DNA of 35,095 nucleotides from Chloroflexota bacterium (GCA_016190505.1 JACPQM010000088.1:1-35095), one strand, 5' to 3'. Counted from the stretch's first letter, positions 7,263-15,049 are shown. Notes: generated by a model from the sequence alone, not told the origin. Translations and numbers: made by a program.

Positions 7263-8885
7263 ATGCTTTCGCTCACCGCCTACTCAGGCGTCGCCCAGAT
7301 TGGGGGCAACCAGGTCCTGGTGGAGGACGGCGACACCCGTTTCTTCTTTGACTTCGGTCTCCCCTATGCCCAGCGCTACCTCTACTTCGAGGAATACCTG
7401 AACCCCCGGCCCGGCGCGGGCCTGCTGGACCCGCTGGAGATGGGCCTGCTGCCCCCGCTCAAGGGCATTTACCGGGATGACCTGGAGCCGCCGGGGAGTG
7501 ATCTGTGGGCACGGTTCTCTTCACGCCCGGGTTTCCGGGAGCTTTCGGTGGACGGCGTTTTGCTGAGCCACGCTCACATGGACCACGCCGGGTATATCTC
7601 TTTCCTCCGCCCGGATATCCCCATCTATACCTCACCCACGACGGCTTTTGTGCTGAAGGCAATGCAGGACAGCGGGAAGAGCGACTTCGAGAAGGAGACC
7701 TGCTATATCGTCCCCCGCCGGGCCAACGGGTACGTCCTTGCGGCAGATAAGAAGGCGAAGGCCCAGGGACGTCCCTACCGCCTGCTGGCGCCGGACCGTC
7801 CTGGGCCGGCAGCGGACCAGTTCTGGGGTAGCGCTCCGGGAGGGCGTGGGCTTGACGGCGTACCTCTGGACCTCGGTCAGCACGTTGGTGGGCTGCGGGT
7901 GAGACATTTCCCCGTGGACCACTCCATCCCAGGTGCTTGCGCCCTCGGGGTGGAGACCAGCGCGGGCTGGGTGCTCTACACCGGAGACCTTCGTTTCCAC
8001 GGGCGGCGCGGGCGGTCTACCCGGCAGTTCGTAGAGGCCGCTTCAGCGTTGAGGCCGGTGGTGCTCCTGGGTGAAGGGAGCAACGTGGGCGAAGCCGCGG
8101 GGACCACCGAAGAGGAGGTGTACGCCAACGCCCGGCGGGTTGTAGATGGCGTGCGGGGTCTGGTAGTGGCGGACTTTGCGCCTCGCAACGTGGAGCGCCT
8201 GCAGGCCTTCCATCGTATTGCCGTCGAGACGGGGCGCAAGCTGCTTCTGCTCGACCGGGACATCTACCTGCTGCGTGCCCTCCACCTGGCCGAACCCTCG
8301 GCGCCAGACCTGACCGCTGACCCCTGTGTCCGCCTCTACAATGAGCCCAGGGCCAGCGAGCCGGGCTGGCTGCGCGAGGTGCGGAGTTGGGTGGGCGAGC
8401 GCATGGTATCTCGGGAGGACATTCACCGGGACCAGGCGGCCTTCATCCTTTGTTTCTCCTTTTTCGACCTCAATGAGTTCCCCAGTCTGCGGCCGGCCCC
8501 TGGAAGTACATATGTCCATTCCTCCAGCGAGGCCTATAACGAAGAGCAGGCCATGGACTTCCGGCGCCTGCTGAACTGGCTGGAGCACTTCGGCATGGAC
8601 TTTGTGGGCGACTCCCACCTGCACCATCGCTTCCGGGATACGGGCCAGTGCCCCTCGGGTTGCCCGTTCTGTTCTGCCCCCCAGGGCACCGTTCACCTGG
8701 GTCCAGGATTCCATGCGTCCGGCCATGCCTCGGGCGGCGAACTGGTGGAGATGATCAAAGCGATTCATCCCAAGGTCTTCGTGCCGGTCCATACCGAGAA
8801 GCCGGAGTACTTTCGCGAGGCGCTCGCTGGCACGGGCATCGAGGTGCACCTGCCCCAGGCAGGTGTCCCCATGGCTTTGCCCTAG
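7263..8885 (+). CDS. RNase J-like beta-CASP metallo-beta-lactamase nuclease
   Basis: A 540-residue MBL-fold protein. Zinc-site motifs are SHAHMDHAG (H103, H105, D107, H108), DHSIPG and TGDLRFHG. The beta-CASP part shows LLGEGSNVG, an ASGHASGGELVEMIKAIHP block and PVHTE, the pattern of RNase J and its relatives. It is therefore expected to be a zinc-dependent 5'-exo/endonuclease on RNA or DNA; which substrate cannot be seen. Between the core motifs it carries CPSGCPFC (C463, C467, C470), an uncommon cysteine cluster that may bind extra zinc. It is the first gene of an operon with a Rad50/SbcC-type ATPase starting 7 nt downstream, which suggests work on DNA ends. The start is set by the ATG at 7263. 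Confidence 0.85.
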   Translation: MLSLTAYSGVAQIGGNQVLVEDGDTRFFFDFGLPYAQRYLYFEEYLNPRPGAGLLDPLEMGLLPPLKGIYRDDLEPPGSDLWARFSSRPGFRELSVDGVLLSHAHMDHAGYISFLRPDIPIYTSPTTAFVLKAMQDSGKSDFEKETCYIVPRRANGYVLAADKKAKAQGRPYRLLAPDRPGPAADQFWGSAPGGRGLDGVPLDLGQHVGGLRVRHFPVDHSIPGACALGVETSAGWVLYTGDLRFHGRRGRSTRQFVEAASALRPVVLLGEGSNVGEAAGTTEEEVYANARRVVDGVRGLVVADFAPRNVERLQAFHRIAVETGRKLLLLDRDIYLLRALHLAEPSAPDLTADPCVRLYNEPRASEPGWLREVRSWVGERMVSREDIHRDQAAFILCFSFFDLNEFPSLRPAPGSTYVHSSSEAYNEEQAMDFRRLLNWLEHFGMDFVGDSHLHHRFRDTGQCPSGCPFCSAPQGTVHLGPGFHASGHASGGELVEMIKAIHPKVFVPVHTEKPEYFREALAGTGIEVHLPQAGVPMALP

Positions 8886-8892
8886 GGGTCTC

Positions 8893-11469
8893 GTGGTCCC
8901 GCTGCGTCTTGCCCTTCGCAACTTCCTGTGCTACAGGGGGCCTACGTCCCTTGACCTGGCTGGCCTGCGCCTGGCCTGCCTCTGCGGTGATAACGGCAAC
9001 GGCAAGTCGGCCCTGCTGGACGCCATGACCTGGGCATTGTGGGGTAAGGCGCGCGGACCCGACGACGACCTGATCCACATGGCCGAGTCCGAGATGGAGG
9101 TGGACCTGGAGTTCCTGGCCGGCGGGCAGCGCTACCGCGCCGTGCGGAGGCGCGCCCGTCCCCACCGCCCCGGTGGCGCGGGGCAAACGGCGTTGGAGCT
9201 GTTCCAGGCGACGGCGGATGGCTGGTTGCCCCTCACCGGAGATGGGGTCCGGCAAACGGAGGCACGGGTCAGCCAGCTTGTGGGCCTGGACTATGGGACC
9301 TTCATCAATAGCGCGTTTCTGGTGCAGGGGCGGGCCGACGAGTTCACGGTAAAGCCGCCCAACCAGCGCAAGCAAGTGCTGGCGGACATCCTGGGCCTGG
9401 GCTACTACGACCAGGCCGCGGCCCGTGCCAGGGAGTCCGCCCGCGAGCGTGAGGGGCAGCGCCAGGCCCAGGAGGCGGCGCTGACGCGCATCGAGACGGA
9501 CCTGGGCCGGTTGCCCCAGTACCAGGGCGAGGTTGAAGCCCAGGAGGCGCAGTTGGCCAAGGGCGCGTCCGGGCTGGCGGAGTCACAGGCCAACCTGCAG
9601 CAGTTGGAGGCCGGTGTCCACCGCCTGGAGGCCTTGCAGGCGCAGCTCCAGGGGACTATCAAGGCGCGGCAGCAGGCAGCGGAGCGCCTGGCCCACTGGC
9701 AGGGCGAGCTTGCCCGGAGGCAGCAGGCCCTCCAGGAGCACCAGGCCTTGCTGGCACAGACGGTCAGCATACAAGAGGGTTATGCCCGGTGGCAAGAGGC
9801 AGCCGCCCGCGAGGAGGCGCATGCCCGGAAGCTCGGCCAGGCGCTGGCCCTGCGCGGCGAGCGCATGCGCCTGGAGCAGGCCATCGCTGCGGAGAGGCAG
9901 AGGCTCGAAGGGCAAAGGCGGGAGCTCGAGGCCAAGATGGCCTTGTGGCGGCCCGTGGCCCAGGCGCTGCTCGGTTACGAGCGCCAGCGGGACGAAGCCA
10001 CGGCACGCGTCAAGGACCTGGCCCAGGCGGAAGCGGCGCTAGAGCACCAGGCCAGGGAGTTGGACGCTGCCCGCGAGCAGGAGTCCCGGCTAGTCGGGAC
10101 GTTGCGCCAACTGGCTAGCGAGGTCCAGGCGCTCAAAGAAAAAACCCACCTCCTGGGGTCCCGACTTGTCGGGACGCCCCGCTGTCCGCTGTGTGGATCA
10201 GAGCTGGGAGCCGAGCAACGGGAGCGGCTGCGGGCCGAGTCTGCCGCCCAGGGCGAGGACAAAGCCAGGGAGATGCAGGGTGTGGAGCAGGACCAACTGC
10301 GCCAGCGCCGGCAGGTCCAGACGCTACAGGAGCAGGCCGCCCGGGAGCGCCAGCGGCTGGGCAAAGAGCGGGCAGCCCTGGAGGGCCGCCTCCAGGCGCT
10401 GGAGGGGGACATCTCCCGCGGCCGCCAGGCCTCCAACTGGATGGCCCAGGCCAGCCAGCAAGTACAGTCGCTGCAAGACAGACTTTCCTCGGGCGACTTC
10501 TTGAAGGAGGAGCAGGCGCACCTCAAAGAGGTGCTGGCCCAGGAGGCGCACCTGGCCTACGACCCGGCCCAGCACCAGGCGGCCAGGGAGGAGCGGGACC
10601 GCCTGAAGCACTACCAGGAGCTGTACCAGCGCCTGGGGGAGGTCCAGGCCTCGCTGGAGGCCGAGCGACAGGCCACGGAGACTGCCCAACTTGAGGTGAC
10701 GCAGTGGCAGGCCGCGTGTCGCGAGGCGGAGCAGCGACAGGCCGCCCTGGAGGCGGGCCTGGTGGAACTCCCGCATGTGGCCCGCGAAGCCGCCGAGGCC
10801 AGGCGCCAGGTGGAGACGCTCGCCCAGCAGCAAGCCCGTCTCCAGGCGGAGCTTGGAGCCGCCTGGCAGCGACTTGACGCGTGCCTGGCGCTGCGAGGCG
10901 AGCGGGACCAGCGCCTCGCGGCGCTGGCCAGGGCCACGGAAGACAAGTCGCTCTACGAGGAGCTGGCCGAGGCCTTTGGCAAACGGGGCATCCAGGCGCT
11001 CATCATCGAGACCGTGCTCCCCGAACTGGAGGCGGAGGCCAACCGGTTGCTGGCGCGCATGTCGGATAACCGGCTACGCGTAGCGCTGGAGACCCAGCGC
11101 CAGGCGCGCTCCCGCAAGGGCGACGCCATCGAGACGCTGGACATAAATATCTCCGATGAGCTTGGCACTCGCCCTTACGAGATGTACAGCGGCGGCGAGG
11201 CCTTCCGTATTGACTTCGCCCTGCGCATCGCGCTGTCCAAGCTGCTGGCCCGGCGGGCCGGAGCGCCGCTTCCTACTCTGTTTATTGACGAGGGTTTCGG
11301 CACGCAGGACGCCGAGGGCCGGGAGAAGCTCGTGGAGGCCATCCGCTCCATTCAGGACGACTTCGATCTCATCCTGGTGATAACCCACATGGAGGACATG
11401 AAGGATGCCTTCCCGGTGCGTATCGAGGTGGCCAAGACCGAGGCCGGCTCGACTATCTCCATGAGCTAG
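8893..11469 (+). CDS. Rad50/SbcC-type AAA ATPase with zinc hook
   Basis: An 858-residue SMC-like ATPase. Walker A is GDNGNGKSALLDAM (about residues 32-45). Two long coiled-coil arms rich in Gln, Ala, Arg and Glu surround the zinc hook CPLC (C431, C434). The C-terminal half holds the MYSGGEAFRIDFALRIALSK signature and the LFIDEGFGTQD Walker B. Such proteins form dimers that tether DNA ends and gate a nuclease partner (SbcD/Mre11). I use the GTG at 8893, 7 nt after the upstream stop, because VPLRLALRNFLCY aligns with family N-termini; an earlier start would overlap the nuclease gene. No SbcD gene is in the window; the partner position is held by a beta-CASP nuclease. Two palindromes encode SRLVGT twice (residues 398-403 and 423-428), just before the hook. 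Confidence 0.9.
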   Translation: MVPLRLALRNFLCYRGPTSLDLAGLRLACLCGDNGNGKSALLDAMTWALWGKARGPDDDLIHMAESEMEVDLEFLAGGQRYRAVRRRARPHRPGGAGQTALELFQATADGWLPLTGDGVRQTEARVSQLVGLDYGTFINSAFLVQGRADEFTVKPPNQRKQVLADILGLGYYDQAAARARESAREREGQRQAQEAALTRIETDLGRLPQYQGEVEAQEAQLAKGASGLAESQANLQQLEAGVHRLEALQAQLQGTIKARQQAAERLAHWQGELARRQQALQEHQALLAQTVSIQEGYARWQEAAAREEAHARKLGQALALRGERMRLEQAIAAERQRLEGQRRELEAKMALWRPVAQALLGYERQRDEATARVKDLAQAEAALEHQARELDAAREQESRLVGTLRQLASEVQALKEKTHLLGSRLVGTPRCPLCGSELGAEQRERLRAESAAQGEDKAREMQGVEQDQLRQRRQVQTLQEQAARERQRLGKERAALEGRLQALEGDISRGRQASNWMAQASQQVQSLQDRLSSGDFLKEEQAHLKEVLAQEAHLAYDPAQHQAAREERDRLKHYQELYQRLGEVQASLEAERQATETAQLEVTQWQAACREAEQRQAALEAGLVELPHVAREAAEARRQVETLAQQQARLQAELGAAWQRLDACLALRGERDQRLAALARATEDKSLYEELAEAFGKRGIQALIIETVLPELEAEANRLLARMSDNRLRVALETQRQARSRKGDAIETLDINISDELGTRPYEMYSGGEAFRIDFALRIALSKLLARRAGAPLPTLFIDEGFGTQDAEGREKLVEAIRSIQDDFDLILVITHMEDMKDAFPVRIEVAKTEAGSTISMS
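10083..10175. repeat. two GTCCCGAC-type palindromes inside the Rad50-like gene
   Basis: 10083-10100 (one mismatch) and 10158-10175 (GTCCCGACTTGTCGGGAC, perfect except the central base pair) share their core with the intergenic palindromes at 33726-33743 and 33773-33791. Both are in the same reading frame. Confidence 0.7.
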
Positions 11470-11483
11470 GGACAGTGCGGGAC

Positions 11484-11885
11484 ATGAATGGAAACCCGCA
11501 TGAGGTGGCCGCGCTGATCAACAGCGCACCCCTGGCCGAGTCGCTGGACATAAAGCTCGACGAGGTGGGGCCAGGCTATGCGCGGGCCTCTCTGTCGGGG
11601 CTGGGCTCTGTCCAACGCTGGGATGGCCGAATCCACGGCGGGGCTATCATGACGCTCGCCGACCAGGCCTTTGCCGGGGCGCTGCACTCGGCCGGCCTGC
11701 CCCACGTGGGTGTGCAGTTCAACATTCACTTCGTGGCGCCAGCCTGGGGCGGGCGGTTGGTGGCCGAGGCGAGGACGGTACACCAGGGGAAAACCATGTC
11801 TGTCGTTGACATCACAGTGACTGACGAAGGTGGGCGGGTCATCGCCCGGGCCACCGCCACCGGCCTGGTGGAGAACAGGGCGTAG
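11484..11885 (+). CDS. PaaI/YdiI-type hotdog-fold thioesterase
   Basis: A protein of about 133 residues with a single hotdog domain. The family signature appears as RWDGRIHGGAIMTLADQAFAGAL (residues about 45-68), where HGG and the acidic residue in the following helix form the catalytic core. VQFNIHFVAPAWGGRLVAEA follows as the second strand pair. Such enzymes hydrolyse acyl- or aryl-CoA thioesters in the cytoplasm; the substrate is unknown. The gene begins right after the Rad50-like stop, so it is probably cotranscribed, though a functional link is not evident. ATG at 11484 is chosen; a GTG at 11475 would add three residues. Confidence 0.85.
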   Translation: MNGNPHEVAALINSAPLAESLDIKLDEVGPGYARASLSGLGSVQRWDGRIHGGAIMTLADQAFAGALHSAGLPHVGVQFNIHFVAPAWGGRLVAEARTVHQGKTMSVVDITVTDEGGRVIARATATGLVENRA

Positions 11886-11950
11886 CTGCGTGCGAAGCGT
11901 CCAGGCGTGAGCGACATAGAGGGGCCGAAGGCCCCCAGCCCAGGAGGGTG

Positions 11951-12032
11951 AAGGGAACCTGGGTTCCCTTCCGGGGGTTACAGGGGGTATCCCCCTGAAA
12001 GTCTTTCCCCCTCTTTGGCCAAAGAGGGGGAA
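11951..12032. terminator. cluster of hairpins between convergent genes
   Basis: AAGGGAACCT/GGGTTCCCTT lies at 11951-11970, GGGGG...CCCCC at about 11983-11995, and a perfect 28-bp palindrome (TTCCCCCTCTTTGG arms) at 12005-12032 followed by TCAAAAA. It separates convergent 11484-11885 and 12133-12690, so a bidirectional terminator is likely. Confidence 0.5.
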
Positions 12033-12132
12033 TCAAAAAGGGGTGTTCGCTGTCCCTGGCGGTCGCTCGTAGAAGCCCGAGGGCTACTGCCTCGCGTGAC
12101 AGTGGGATCGGTGGAGGTCTAGGAGGGAGTTG

Positions 12133-12690
12133 TCAGAGGCCGAGGTCCCCTGCCACGCCCTGCATGGCCTCCAGGCCCAGGGCCAGGAACTGCTCCAGGG
12201 TCAGGCCCAGCTCCGCGCAGTCCGCGATGGCCTCGCGGTCGGCGCCGGCGGCAAAGCGCTTCTCCTTGTAGCGTTTGAGCAGAGAATCAGCGGTCACCCT
12301 AGCCAGCTTCTTCTCGGGCTGGACCAGGGCGGCCGCCGTGATCAGGCCGGTGAGGGGGTCGGTACACCACAGGGCCTTGTCCAGGGGCGAGAGCCGGGGC
12401 AGGCCATGGGCCTCGTTGTGGCGCAGGATGGCCTGGCACGTCGCGTCGCTGGCCCCGAGCTCGCGGGCCAGGTCGGCGCCGAGCTTGCTGTGCGTGTTCT
12501 TGTCGCCTTCCGTAAGCTCCAGGTCAATATCGTGGAGCAGGCCGGTGATGCCCCAGGTCTCCTCGTCCTGGCCCAGCCGGCGGGCCAGCGCCCGCAGGAT
12601 GGCCTCGGTGGCCAGGCAATGCTTGACCAGGTTCTGGTTCTCCAGGTTGACCTGGAGGGACTGAAGGGCCTCAGGCCTGCTCAATGCCAC
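12133..12690 (-). CDS. HD-domain protein (putative metal-dependent phosphohydrolase)
   Basis: A 185-residue protein with HD-superfamily motifs: KHCLATEAI (first His), GLLHDIDLE (the HD pair) and ILRHNEAHG further on, then CTDPLTG. HD proteins of this kind hydrolyse nucleotides or phosphate esters; the substrate is not predictable. The start is GTG at 12690, preceded by AAAGGAT with a 9-nt spacer. It is a single gene, convergent with the thioesterase and divergent from the accessory cassette. Confidence 0.8.
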   Translation of the reverse strand: MALSRPEALQSLQVNLENQNLVKHCLATEAILRALARRLGQDEETWGITGLLHDIDLELTEGDKNTHSKLGADLARELGASDATCQAILRHNEAHGLPRLSPLDKALWCTDPLTGLITAAALVQPEKKLARVTADSLLKRYKEKRFAAGADREAIADCAELGLTLEQFLALGLEAMQGVAGDLGL

Positions 12691-12792
12691 GTTAGGCCAT
12701 CCTTTCTACGAGCGCGCCGATGAGTGCGCTTTGGGGCAGAGTCTAGACTAAGTGCACGGGAAAGGCAAGTGCGGGTTGTCACAAAAAGGGGC

Positions 12793-12821
12793 TTGACAGG
12801 GGTGGCAGAGAGTATTATTGT
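12793..12821 (+). promoter_or_regulatory. promoter of the accessory cassette
   Basis: TTGACA (12793-12798), a 17-bp spacer and TATTGT (12816-12821); AAGGAGAG follows at 12837-12844 before the GTG at 12847. Confidence 0.55.
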
Positions 12822-12846
12822 TGTAACGCAGCCATAAGGAGAGGCC

Positions 12847-13119
12847 GTGGCCACACTTGAAGACTACGTAACCATAATAGAGGCAGCGAAGGCGCTGCGG
12901 CTACACCCGGAGACGGTCAAGCGCCTGATCCGCCAGGGGGATCTGGAAGCCACCAAGCTCCACAACACCTGGCTAGTCCGCAAGGACACATTAGCCGCTT
13001 TTGCCAGCACCTACAAGCCGTCGCGCGGCCCCGGCAGCCGCTACCGCCGGATACAGGAGGAGGCGGCACGAGGCATATCCAGGCAGGCAGCGTCGGACAC
13101 GCCGCGCGCAAAGTCATAG
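12847..13119 (+). CDS. excisionase/MerR-like helix-turn-helix DNA-binding protein
   Basis: A 90-residue protein. TIIEAAKALRLHPETVKRLIRQGDLEATKLHNTWLVRKDTLAAF is the compact winged-HTH of the excisionase family (helix_turn_helix domain), followed by a basic tail (SRGPGSRYRRIQ). Such proteins bind DNA as excisionases or small regulators. It is the first gene of a cassette with its own promoter and GTG start, so it may regulate the downstream genes. No integrase is present. Confidence 0.8.
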   Translation: MATLEDYVTIIEAAKALRLHPETVKRLIRQGDLEATKLHNTWLVRKDTLAAFASTYKPSRGPGSRYRRIQEEAARGISRQAASDTPRAKS

Positions 13120-13163
13120 GATGGTTCGATTCTCTCCGGCGGCCTAATGTAGGGGAGTAAGGC

Positions 13164-13373
13164 GTGGAAGAACTTACTGAAGAGCAGCTACAGCGGCAAG
13201 ATTTCGTTGACAACTCGATCTTCGCCCTCATTCAATCATTGGTTCCCAGAAAGCAAGGACTCGAGTGGGACATCGAGATGGTCGGCGAGGTTCGTGATTG
13301 CATTGGCTCCTGGTTGGTCGAACGTAAGAATGTGTGCGACCAAACGTCGTTCTATCCCTATTTGGCACAGTGA
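13164..13373 (+). CDS. small acidic protein of unknown function (69 aa)
   Basis: I do not recognise it. The GTG start is preceded by AGGGGAG with a 6-nt spacer, and codon use resembles the following nuclease gene (less GC-rich than the flanks). The protein is rich in Glu, Gln and Asp in its first 45 residues and has hydrophobic stretches (SIFALIQSLV) suited to helix packing. It ends 79 bp before the PD-(D/E)XK gene and is probably cotranscribed with it. Confidence 0.5.
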   Translation: MEELTEEQLQRQDFVDNSIFALIQSLVPRKQGLEWDIEMVGEVRDCIGSWLVERKNVCDQTSFYPYLAQ

Positions 13374-13423
13374 AATGCGCCTGCGGGGGATCCGGTTCGG
13401 CGGTGTTCTGGCTGACGGACGTG

Positions 13424-13457
13424 GCCACGCCGCTCGTACGGAGTGAACCGGCGTGGC
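13424..13457 (+). promoter_or_regulatory. hairpin covering the nuclease start codon
   Basis: Perfect 9-bp GC-rich stem (GCCACGCCG / CGGCGTGGC) with a 16-nt loop. The GTG start (13453-13455) lies in the 3' arm and the only SD-like GGAG (13440-13443) in the loop, so folding would hide the initiation site. Confidence 0.5.
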
Positions 13458-14496
13458 TCTGAAAGTCCTGGAGTCCCAAATAGAAGATGCCCTTGCCACC
13501 TATCCAGACCTCTTCGCTAGCCTGATTGGCGTCCAAGATAATGTCAGCTTGCTCCTTCGGCAGCACCATCTGGCGTCGGGAAGGTTGGATCTACTCTACG
13601 CTTCTGGCACCGACCTGCTTCTTGCTGAGCTCAAGGTGGAGCTCTTCCGAGACACTTTTCTGAAACAGGTGTTAAGTTACGCCGCTGACCTTCGAACGTT
13701 ACAGGGAACAGGCTCGCTGATAAGGGCGCCTATACGCACCTACCTTCTTTGTCCGTGGATCTCGGAGACCCAAACAGCGCAATGCCGACAGGCTGGCGTA
13801 ACTCCGGTAGAGTATTCACCTGAGCAGATTCTCCAGGCGTTCTTCTCACGATTGCGAGGCATTGCGAAGTTTGTTTCCATAAAGCCAAGCGACCACGGCG
13901 TGTGGAACATCCATCTAATCCATCGGGTCTTGCATGGTTTGTTGAACATGTCGCTGCCGGAGGAACTAGCGGCTTCAACGCGCCTATCCGTGAAGACCGT
14001 CATGAACCACCTCCGCTTTGCTGAAGAGCTGTTTCTGGTAAGTCGTCAGGACGGGAGATTCACGCTCTCGGCCTTAGGTGTTCGGTACGTTGCCGCAAGG
14101 GATGGTGGAGCTCCAATTGATGCTATCTCCGCGGGTCAACGCGGGATACTTCATGGATTCATCATCAAGGACCCCTTCGCTAGCCCAGCCGTTTTCGGCA
14201 TTTATGCAATTGTTGAATGTGTGTTTACGCTCGCTCGCAACAGCTATCCAGTAGATCCATCCGCTCTGTTTGGGTACTTTCGGGACACTTGTGGCAAGGC
14301 AACGGAATGGCTGACGGAGACTTCGCTCAGGCACGGTGTTGGCATGTATTCCAACTACGCCATTGAACTAGGCCTCTTGGCAAGAACCGATGACCGATTC
14401 CTTCTCACGCCGGACGGCATCAGGTTCGTGTTGCTGTTGCAGTTGCATAAGGGGATTGCTATGGTCGATGCAATAGGTGGTCCAAACGCTCGATAG
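13453..14496 (+). CDS. PD-(D/E)XK nuclease (NucS/DUF91-like) with C-terminal winged-helix-like region
   Basis: A 347-residue protein. Residues 1-90 read as a PD-(D/E)XK nuclease core: GRLDLLY (D46), then LLLAELK (E59, K61) and LKQVLSYAADL (Q72, Y76), the pattern of NucS/DUF91-type nucleases. A segment with LLCPW and FFSRLR follows. From about residue 160 there are helix-turn-helix-like repeats (LAASTRLSVKTVMNHLRFAEELFLVSRQDGRFTLSALG and a second copy-like block ending LLARTDDRFLLTPDGIRFVL), suggesting two winged-helix units that could read DNA. The target is unknown; a role in defence, repair or element maintenance is inference. The start is GTG inside a hairpin. Confidence 0.65.
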   Translation: MALKVLESQIEDALATYPDLFASLIGVQDNVSLLLRQHHLASGRLDLLYASGTDLLLAELKVELFRDTFLKQVLSYAADLRTLQGTGSLIRAPIRTYLLCPWISETQTAQCRQAGVTPVEYSPEQILQAFFSRLRGIAKFVSIKPSDHGVWNIHLIHRVLHGLLNMSLPEELAASTRLSVKTVMNHLRFAEELFLVSRQDGRFTLSALGVRYVAARDGGAPIDAISAGQRGILHGFIIKDPFASPAVFGIYAIVECVFTLARNSYPVDPSALFGYFRDTCGKATEWLTETSLRHGVGMYSNYAIELGLLARTDDRFLLTPDGIRFVLLLQLHKGIAMVDAIGGPNAR

Positions 14497-14544
14497 CTGA
14501 GGCTGTGCGCCCGATCCAACCTAACTTGTTCGGAGGTGAAAAAG

Positions 14545-14772
14545 GTGCTGCGCTACTGTGTCGTCGCCATTAGTCCGACTTACGCTACCCTCTACGGCAG
14601 TGACTATGCTAAGGATTTCACGCCGAAGTCCACTGAATACATAATCGTTGCTCTCGATGAGAACTTCAGGCAGGTGGGGAAACCTGACTACGGCTACACA
14701 AGCAGGCGGCGAGTGGAAAGACTGGTAACTCGATTGAACAAGCATGAGCAGCACGGCCAGGCAACGCGTTGA
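14545..14772 (+). CDS. small basic protein of unknown function (75 aa)
   Basis: Not recognised. GTG at 14545 has CGGAGGTG six nt upstream; an earlier GTG at 14536 lies inside that ribosome binding site. The protein has a beta-rich start (RYCVVAISPTYATLYG), YIIVALDENFRQV in the middle and a basic helix at the end (SRRRVERLVTRLNK). It lies 48 bp after the nuclease gene and probably belongs to the same transcript. Confidence 0.45.
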   Translation: MLRYCVVAISPTYATLYGSDYAKDFTPKSTEYIIVALDENFRQVGKPDYGYTSRRRVERLVTRLNKHEQHGQATR

Positions 14773-14823
14773 GGTGACGGGGCAGGTGCAGTTGCCGGAA
14801 AGCTCCGCGTAGTCTCTTCGGGC

Positions 14824-14907
14824 TCACTCTGCCGTCACCGGCACCGCGCCTCCGTGCTTGGCCATCGCTTGGGGCAGGGACTCGGCGGTGCAGGTGTGGC
14901 CCTGCCC
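14824..14907 (-). pseudogene. relic of a uvrA 3' end
   Basis: The minus strand codes GQGHTCTAESLPQAMAKHGG and ends AVPVTAE-stop. This matches the real UvrA C-terminus ([19 protein letters not shown], ending AAVPVAR-stop) in frame and at the stop position. Only about 27 codons remain, with roughly a third of positions diverged. It lies 0.7 kb from the true uvrA end, beyond hicAB. Confidence 0.7.
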
Positions 14908-15049
14908 TACTCGCGGCCCACCATATGGTGCACGCCCACGATGGTGAAGCCAACAAACTCGCCAGTGTCCTTGACGTAACGCGCCAACACACCGTTGCCC
15001 AGGTCCATGGTCACCGTCGAGGACGCCTCTCCATCTTCAACGTTGGCAT
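14907..15049 (-). pseudogene. truncated DUF2283-like gene relic
   Basis: An ATG at 15049 gives MPTLKMER, which resembles a DUF2283 N-terminus, but that frame stops soon. A second frame carries TVTMDLGNGVLARYVKDTGEFVGFTIVGVHHM and a stop at 14907-14909, resembling the DUF2283 C-terminal half. An internal deletion with frameshift fits. It lies 28 bp after hicB and abuts the uvrA relic. Confidence 0.4.

Noticed and set aside
13207-13446. 79-codon frame overlapping the 69-aa gene
   Set aside because: No good ribosome binding site, Ser/Arg-rich shadow composition; the 13164 frame has a proper SD.
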